Origin: Spirometra erinaceieuropaei
Taxonomy: Eukaryota > Platyhelminthes > Cestoda > Diphyllobothriidea > Diphyllobothriidae
Direction: 5' to 3'
Length of the DNA stretch: 64,000 nt
NCBI GenBank assembly: GCA_902702965.1
Contig: CACRXP010000032.1
Coordinates: forward strand, 185,539-249,538
Notes under the pieces: model-generated
The model's database searches: none
Seen by the model: only the letters and a program-made list of their open reading frames with translations
Told to the model about the DNA's origin: nothing
In this document: one piece after another, positions 57,285 through 64,000 of the stretch
Layout: each line of letters starts with the position of its first letter
How positions within the stretch are numbered: the stretch's first letter is position 1
Made by a program: the position numbers and the translations under genes

Positions 57285-57556
57285 GATGTACTGCGCCGAG
57301 ATTTCCTGCGACTCTGTCTGGAAACGTCGACCGTTCTCTGTTGTCGCCTAACGCCCTACCAGAAGGCAGCTGTAGTCAAACTGGTCGCCGAAGGCATGAA
57401 GGACGTGACTGGACAAAAGGCCCCTGTCACAGCTGCCGTCGGCGATGGAGGCAATGATGTTGCCATGCTATTGCAGGCCAATGTTGGGATCGGCATTTTT
57501 GGTAATGAGGGCAGACAGGCTGTTCGTGCCGCAGACTACGCTGTTCCACTGTTCAA
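57285..57556 (+). CDS. P4-ATPase exon 5 (hinge region), gene continues past window
   Basis: Residues 901-990 plus two bases. DVLRRDFLRLCLETSTVLCC, RLTPYQKAAVVKLVAEGMKD and AAVGDGGNDVAMLLQANVG contain the CCR.(T/S)P.QKA motif and the GDG.ND hinge that binds magnesium. IGIFGNEGRQAVRAADYAVP then gives EGRQA.R..DY.VP.F, an ATP11-like signature. The acceptor is CTAAG and the donor GTGAGT splits the next codon (phase 2). The intron before it is 8.1 kb. No ATG-initiated frame covers it. TM5-TM10 were not found up to 64000. Confidence 0.92.
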
Positions 57557-57629
57557 GTGAGTTTGAAGTAGTATAGGTGTAGTTCATTTTTCGTCAAAAT
57601 AAAATTTCTACTGATATTTTCTGAAGTTC

Positions 57630-58390
57630 CACAGTGTATGGATGTTGAAATTGGAGGTGTTTTCAACAAGGATACAAGGAAAGGCCAATACCTGCACTTA
57701 TTAAGATCTGTGCCGATACATCGAAGGCGAACCTTGGTTTACACTCTATTCCAACGGGCAAGTAACATTTGCTCTATTGAAAGGCTAGACGATGAAATTT
57801 CTTGCCTCAAAACAGCTCTGCTTAAATAGGGATACCCAACACGGTTGATCGACAGTATAGCAACACTTCACGGCCAAAATTGACCGAGCAATCAGTTCCG
57901 TAAAAGCCCGTTGTAATGCCCTTACTCTCCAAGGGCGACAACATCCCAAAAACCATCAAGCGGTGATTAAGATGAGCCATTGAAAGAATATACAACGCAG
58001 CTGAGCTCATATTCTACAGCTCTAATAAGGTTATTCGAGTTCTACGGGCGAAGGATGCCTTGCACGCCACGTCAAATTGTGTTTACGAATTTACATGCAC
58101 TTGTGGATGTAAGTACACTGAGCGAACGCAAAGACAATTAGCAGCCAGGTCAGTTGATCACCTGCCTAAATGGCTTCTTAAACAGGAGACTAAGATTTCA
58201 TAGTCTTATATTACAAAACACCTCCTTGATAGCGGTTATTCAGTTGACCTCAAAACATATTTTCGAGTATTATTTCGAGCACGAACAACTCGGTTACTGC
58301 GCCATTTGGAGGCAGCCTACATAAGGCGGGAGAAACCTGACCTATGTAAACAGTTAGAGCACGTGGCCAACCTCAGTTTGCCCTGGTAGA
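57630..58390 (+). mobile_element. PLE fragment after exon 5, RT end and GIY-YIG
   Basis: SVPIHRRRTLVYTLFQRASN and the following ICS are the C-terminal RT region. GYPTRLID is the connector. NCVYEFTCTCGCKYTERTQR, QLAARSVDHLPKWLLKQETK and ITKHLLDSGYSVD are the GIY-YIG domain (VYEFTC..CGCKYTERT). It is on the same strand as the host gene, in the intron after exon 5, with frameshifts and a stop. Same lineage as 33597-34070. Confidence 0.82.
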
Positions 58391-59079
58391 TCTGAGCTCT
58401 TTGATTTACGAAATCCCCCGGCGTGCTAACTTTCCCATTTTCTTTCCTATGTTGCGTTTTCAACTTACTCTTTAATTGATTAGTCTACGTGCAGTATACG
58501 ATGAGCATGCTCTTTTACCTTGATTTTCTCTGTGGAGGTTTAAACCTCTGTATCTTTCTCACTTGTTATCTGTGTTATGCAATGACAGGCTGTAGTTGAT
58601 AAGCCGTCGCGAAATTTATTGGTTCTAATAAATTCTGCTGTCTATGCCTGTTTTAAAGTAGTAATTCACTTTTCGACAACATAGCATTTCTACTGATATT
58701 TTCTGAGGTTCCACGGTGTATGTATGTTGACATATGACACTGCGACTTACGACTCCGGCCATATCCACCGTGGTGTGCCCCTTAACAGGTTGGGAACAGG
58801 GACGGTGACTTGCGTGTTGATTAGTAGTTAAAGACTTGCGCAGCATCTGCTGAACTCCCCTCGCTCTCTCCCTCCCCAACCTGGAAGTCATAGGCACAAC
58901 GTGGACCCGCACCTAGGTGTGCCTCCACACCCTCTGGTGCACGCATAACGGACCGGGACTTCACACAATCTGAAAATGGCGGAAGGGCTACTCGGATCCC
59001 AAGTGAGTGTGTGAGAATGCGTGCCGTCCGTCCGATACTATCGTCGAGTCAAACCCCATGTTGGAAGGAGAGGACAGAC
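58391..59079. other. Intron sequence with a repeat D-like patch
   Basis: Near 58730-58960: CTGCGACTTACGACTCCGGC, CATATCCACCGTGGTGTGCC, GGGACGGTGACTTGCG and GACTTGCGCAGCATCTGC resemble repeat D. Nothing else recognised. Confidence 0.45.
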
Positions 59080-59310
59080 GGCACCCGAATGAGGGTTTTA
59101 TTGTGCACAGAGCCCACAGTTGTCCTCTCAGGCGGCAGTGGCCGCTGGCGAAGTGTCGACTGCGTCCAAGCATACCTGAGCGTCCTTGAGACAGTGGTGG
59201 CAGCCGCTTTGGTAGGCTTGTGGGCCAAGCTCAAGTGGTGGCCAGTCAGTGTGTGTTGCATTTGCCGAGGGGTGGTGTCCCAGTGGCTTGGGTTGTGGTT
59301 GCAGGGGAGT
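59080..59310 (+). repeat. Repeat E, copy 2
   Basis: Plus-strand counterpart of 23030-23290 with the same block order (GTTGTCCTCTCAGGCGGCAG, GAGACAGTGGTGGCAGC, TGCCGAGGGGTGGTGT). Confidence 0.7.
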
Positions 59311-59529
59311 GGGGTGCGTTCAAGTGACCTCATGGGCAGATGCGGCTGTGCGGACGCAGGTATGCCCGAGCTGTCGGTTGTTTGACTCTATAGGTCAGCG
59401 CGTCTGGAACGGCTCACTGCAAAGGCTTGAATGACCTTGAGACAGCGAGTTCTTGAAAAATGACGCCAGACCCACTACAAGCGTGAGGGCTGTTAAGCTC
59501 ACATTAAGAAGAGGCCACATCAGCCAAAA

Positions 59530-60710
59530 TCTAGCAGCCTGCACACCACGACTGGGGAATAAAATTAAGCTTGCGCCCCTTGACTTTGAAACTTCCTTAC
59601 ACATTGGTAAAGAAGACGGTGGAATTTCCTGTGGGTTTGTGCGTGAATCTACCGACGAGCAAAATTTTAAAGTTCAACTTAAACGACTTCGTCTACGTAA
59701 CGGCGCCAAAACACTGGTTCGCAGACGACACGTTCGTTATCGTAAAGAAGGACATGCTGCAACATTTCCACAGCCTGTTCAACGCAGTCTTACCTGATAT
59801 AAAATTCACGAGGGAAGAAGAACAGGAACAGCAGTTGCCCTTCCTGGATGTACTCGAAACCTTAACGGTGAACTTGAAACGACTGTTTATAGGAAGGATA
59901 CGAACACCACACAGCTTCTCAGTTTTCACAGCAACCATCCGGTGGCTCACAAACGAAGGTGTGGGAAGACGCTCTTCAAACGGATCCAAAGTCATTGCAG
60001 CAAACCGGAGGACAGAGCACGTGAGGCCCGTTATATCCGTGACCAGTTTGTGCAAAATGGCTATCCGAGGGCATTCATAAGTCGCTGTCTACGCGGTCGC
60101 CACCAGAGAACTCGAACATCAACGCCACCGACGATATGGCATTCTCTGCCATAAATCAAGGGTGTTTCAGAAGCTACCGAGAGCATTGCTGCGGAGCTAG
60201 GTGTTGGAATTGCACACCGCCCCAAAGCCACCATGCGCAGCAGAGTCACGAAAATCAAAGACCGGCTAAAACCTGAAGAGCAATCTGGAGTAGTGCATCG
60301 CACTCCGAGTTAAAATTGTCCTTGTAACTACACAGGACAGACTGGACGCATGCTTGGATCGCGCATACACGAACATAGGCTGGCTGTGCGGCGAGGCGAC
60401 ACATTATCACAAGTGGCCGCCCACACCTACGAAATGGGTCACGAGTTTGACTTCGCAGCCACCAACATAGTCGCCCACGCCGGAAACAAGACAGGCCGAG
60501 AATTGATTGAAGCCTGGGCCTCGGATGAAAACTCGGTCAATCAATTTATCGATCTGACGCCAGCGTACAGAGCCCTTCGTAATCACCTCCAGCCGTGCGA
60601 CGTCGGTCGATGATTGGGCCTACGTGCCTTATAACTGTCGCCTATCCTGTTTCTGCTACTACCTCTGACGATGGACTCCTATACGAGTCTGAAGGCTCAG
60701 GATAATAAAC
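59530..60710 (+). mobile_element. PLE with RT active-site and GIY-YIG remnants
   Basis: Frame 59571-60080 reads NDFVYVTAPKHWFADDTFVI with the catalytic ADD (usual YADD), then FNAVLPDIKFTREEEQEQQL and PFLDVLETLT. The connector then appears in other frames (KRIQSHCSKPEDRAREARYI, RDQFVQNGYPRAFISRCLRG). The endonuclease NYTGQTGRMLGSRIHEHRLA and GHEFDFAATNIVAHAGNKTG close it. Frameshifts and a stop (before NCPCNYTGQ) inactivate it. The 3' hammerhead-like tail is at 60663-60704. Confidence 0.85.
60663..60704 (+). ncRNA. Hammerhead-like motif, divergent 3' box
   Basis: CUGACGA, U, a 6 bp stem II GGACUC-CUAUAC-GAGUCU, then GAAGGCUC in place of GAAACGUC. The extra U and the stem length match the other family members, though loop and boxes differ. 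Confidence 0.5.
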
Positions 60711-60779
60711 GAAGTGTTCCGGTGCTCGACTCTTCTTCGTCTTCACTTATGCATACACCTGGAACTCGAAATTTCGCCT

Positions 60780-61875
60780 TCATTTTTAAAGAGAATTTGG
60801 CGAGTATACGCGTGCTTTCGATGAATTCTCATCAGGCCTGAACATTTACATGGGAACGAGATACAGACTGTAACGTGTGTGCGATAAGAACAATCGATCG
60901 AGGTTCGCCTTTTCATGCAAACGGGGTATGTGAACTGAGGCGAGGAAAGAGAGGGGAGAGGAGGCGGTAAGGGACAGTGAGGCTTGGGAAAAGCCGTGTC
61001 ACAGGGGGGGAGAGGGGACGGGGTCGCGAAAACAAGCATGCGGTTAATCGATACTTGCCCACGGCAGACGCAGAGAGTGTAAAAGGTACTTTTGCTTGCA
61101 CAGGACCGCCCCCTGTAGCCTGACGGCAGTCGCTTCTTTCGTTTCTGGTAAACGCTGACCCAGACGCTTGGCATAGTTAGGCGAGACCTTGCAAATCCCA
61201 CAGAAAGCTTCGTTGGGACCCACACGATGTCCAGTATCAACCACGTGTGCGAGGAGGGAGCTGTGTATGCTCCTACCTTCACCTTTCCTCAGCCACGCCG
61301 ACCCGTACGACCAGTGTGGCCCGCTCCACGGGGGCAATTAAAGGAGTAAATGCACATGGGTGTGGTCTGAGCTGGTAGCTCAGCCTTACCTTCCTCTCGT
61401 AATATGGGATTGGTCGAAAACAATACTTGAACTCTTGCTGCCGGGAAGGTTCGGGAAAAGGCTTGGTCAAGGCGCCTTCTCAGGAGTTGGCTTACCGCGT
61501 CTCCTTGAAACGGGGACTTTGGGGAACAGGGTTCTCTTTTCTGCCGACTGCCACAGAGGCCGGTCCTGTGCGCGCAGAAGAACCTCATGCACGCTCCGCG
61601 TCTGCCATAGGCTGAGATCGATTAATTGTAAGCCTGTTTCTGCTCCCCTTCCTCCCTTGTGATACTGCTCTACTTAACCCTCACTGCCACTTACTGCCTC
61701 CCCTCCCCCCTCCCCCCTCTGTTCACATATCCTCTTTTCATGAAAAGATGAACCGTAATCGATTGCTCTTATGACTCACACGTTTCAGTTTGTACCTCGT
61801 TCCCATATAAATGTACAGACCCGTAGAGGATTTATCGAAAGCACGCGTATGCTCGCCAAATGCCCTTCCGAATTG
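60780..61875. mobile_element. PLE pair with long inverted 3' ends
   Basis: The minus-strand copy encodes the start of a GIY-YIG domain (TTPMCIYSFNCPRGAGHTGR near 61360-61300), then SSLLAHVVDTGHRVG and ETKEATAVRLQGAVLCKQKY to about 61050, then a 3' tail to 60780. A plus-strand copy of the C-terminus and tail (about 61530-61875) is its inverse. Matching pairs include CTCGTTCCCAT..AAATGT, ATCGAAAGCACGCGTAT and GTTCACATA..C. Arms span about 345-370 bases with moderate divergence. Confidence 0.82.
60805..60842 (-). ncRNA. Hammerhead-like core in second PLE lineage
   Basis: Minus strand: CCUGAUGAG, AAUUCAU, CGAAAGC. CUGAUGA and GAAA boxes are present with a short stem II (GA/UC). A helix III and cleavage triplet are not evident. 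The inverted partner near 61810-61840 has GUAGAGG in place of CUGAUGAG. Confidence 0.35.
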
Positions 61876-64000
61876 CTTCAAAGGCATTTTCGCAAAAATA
61901 GTAAAGTTTAAGCAATGTAGGTCCCTTCCTCTCGCATGCGAAGGACACAGCCACAGACAAAAAGCATAGGTGATGGAATAACAGGAAAGCTACGGCGCAC
62001 ACTGGAGTGTTGTTGAGCAGTCAAATATCTTGAGGTTACACACCGGAGATATGGAAAATGACCGTAGCATATGTTGGGTATTTGCTGAATACCTCTGCTG
62101 TAATAGGCTGATGCGAGTTTCCGAACTGAGTGTAGTCTTCATATTACTAGAATTAATAATCCGGGTGATTTCGTGAAAGGTTTTTACGAAAAACTATCTT
62201 ACGCCGTTCTTAAACAGCGTCGGCTCTTATAAGTGGGTAAATTTGAACCATCATCGTCATTATAAGGTGTCCTCGCACGACTGAGAAGCGGCCCCCTATC
62301 TCCTCATTTATAAAAAATCTGAAATAGGACCGAATATTCAGTAATTGCAGTTCTACTGGCCGCATTAATTTCCCTATTTTAATTAACCCACTGTAATTAA
62401 AAGATTCTCTATTTATTCGAAAGATTAGCTAACATCCATTTATGAGAGAAATAAAGACAGTCTGGAACTGGCAAAGGAACCAGAATTTGTTGTTTTGATT
62501 GACGATATAGCGTCAAAATAGACGGTCTGCGGGTGAAATTTATTTAAACAGATGTGGGCGTGTGAGAAAATACGACTACAACGTGGGCGGCTTTGTTTTT
62601 CCTTGACGCCATTGCTGATTTATTTGGATTTTGAAAATCCCCAAGAAGCTGTGATGCAGCGTGGTTCAAATAAACACTTTTTTCTACAAATCAGCCGATG
62701 GCACTTTCATTGGATGAAAAGTGCGGTTTCTCCACATCCGTCTTTCCGTACGCATGCACTGCATCAACGAGACGGTTTTCGCTGTTCTTGAGCAAATCCT
62801 ATTAAAAATAGCATCTTCGCATCATAAAGACATCGGGTTTAGGCTTTTCCAATTTTTTTTTCAATGCGCCCCACTAAATCACCCGGGTGTCAAAAATAGC
62901 GGAAGCAGAATACGGCAATCCAATGAGAGACAAACCGGAAATTTGAGGAAGCATATGCTACTTAGTAACTTATAGTAGCTCCTCTACGTTAACTAAATGA
63001 GCGCCGAATAGACTGTTTTACGAGTGTGCAAATTAACAGGGGAAAGATATGTAACAGTGAAAATTAACTGCAGGGCTAGGGCATAGCTGCCTACTAGCAA
63101 CCCATAAGAAATCACCTAGTGAGTTACTTGTATTACATAGTGAAAGTCGTTCTTTATGACCTGCATTAAAAAAGTTTTAGCATGTCTTATTTACCGTGGC
63201 ATTTCACACGTAATTCGACAAGGAAAGAAGCCAAGTAAATTCCGAGCTATCGCTTACTAACAGTCAGAGATCGCGTGGTTAACTGACAAAATCTAGACAT
63301 TTGACACAAATTTGTCCTTCGAAGAAGGCAATCCTGCGTCCGTTTGTCCTGCCCGGCTGACTGTGTTAACATGTAACACTCGTAGAGAACTCGTAGGTTA
63401 CCTGACAACTGCATAGTCGCCTGACTGTATGTAATGCAACCGATCCGAATCCCAGTATAAGGTGACGTATTTTGGCAAATTTGTCACTTTTAGTACTGTC
63501 GGTTTAGGCTGTACGCGTACCTATAAATTCAGTTTCATGACACTGTTCCGAGGTTTCTGAAGAAAGATATGTTTGAACGTAGACGACCTTATAAAGGATT
63601 AACATCCATTGGCAAAATTCCCACTAAAGACTTACTAATAACATAAGGTTCCAGTTATTTGAACCGGTTTAAAATACCCCGCAGTGGAAACGGTAGGCTG
63701 AAGGGCCACAAATAGCTGTTGGTTGACTGTCGGCCGTGGCATAGGGGATTGGTTTTACCGCCTTCCAGGGTCTTCTACCTGCCAGGATTTTTCCACCCTG
63801 TGATTATTTAAGTGAACAAAGCAGTCGCCTTTGGACAGATCCTCCCCGAATCCACAAACTACGAAGTAACCGCCTACCTGCAGAGGTGGCCGCGATGCAC
63901 CCCTTTCAGCATGTGCCAACAGGCCTGTAAGGCACCTGCAGTCGAAGGAGGACTCGTTGACACGTGACTGTTCGACTCCAATAGGGCTCGCACAGGTCTA
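61876..64000. other. Right end of window, no exon or repeat recognised
   Basis: I looked for the expected next flippase exon (the membrane-entering segment after the VP.F motif) and did not find it. Sequence is AT-rich with short ORFs lacking motifs. The rest of the gene should lie to the right. Confidence 0.45.

Noticed and set aside
62552..62975. Possible last flippase exon
   Set aside because: Frames of 79 and 84 codons lack the hydrophobic TM5-TM6 segment expected after the VP.F motif, and no matching acceptor in phase was seen.
1..64000. CRISPR arrays, operons or bacterial features
   Set aside because: No regularly spaced short repeats or prokaryotic gene layout; introns and eukaryotic retroelements dominate.

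Overview
This is a eukaryotic, repeat-dominated window, most likely from a flatworm and probably a large-genome tapeworm (an inference from its retroelement types and intron-rich gene, not a species identification). Only one conventional gene is recognisable. It is a plus-strand P4-type ATPase (phospholipid flippase, closest in motif style to ATP11/class VI). Five coding exons lie at 41303-42979, 43065-43361, 45404-45709, 48748-49167 and 57285-57556. They join in frame to about 990 residues, covering the N-terminus through the GDGGND hinge. The C-terminal membrane segments are not found and should lie beyond the right edge. Introns 2 to 4 and the sequence after exon 5 are packed with mobile elements.

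Upstream (1-41 kb) I see no host gene, only transposon remains. The main groups are: (a) Penelope-like elements (PLEs), as reverse transcriptase and GIY-YIG endonuclease remnants on both strands (about 3.6-8.0, 29.2-30.2, 33.6-34.1, 38.6-39.7, 43.6-44.4, 50.1-51.1, 57.6-58.4 and 59.5-61.9 kb); (b) a 4 kb APE-type non-LTR retrotransposon on the minus strand (about 13.15-17.3 kb) with endonuclease, RT and C2H2-like fingers; (c) a CR1-like LINE 3' end (30.8-31.6 kb); (d) about 1 kb non-coding foldback elements with long terminal inverted repeats and TA flanks, in two subfamilies, with more than ten full or partial copies; (e) tRNA-derived SINEs at 45.7-46.2 and 56.5-57.0 kb.

Many PLE 3' ends carry a short conserved RNA motif (CUGAUGA, a 6 bp stem-loop, then GAAACGUC). 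This matches a hammerhead ribozyme core, except that the family has one extra base between the CUGAUGA box and stem II. At least fourteen copies, intact or decayed, are present.

The most interesting structural pattern is that five loci hold two PLE 3' ends joined head to head with both 3' tails pointing outward, three of them reduced to little more than two opposed ribozyme motifs. A separate nested PLE insertion is delimited by an exact 19 bp target-site duplication. Stretches with no entry of their own are described in the 'other' entries.
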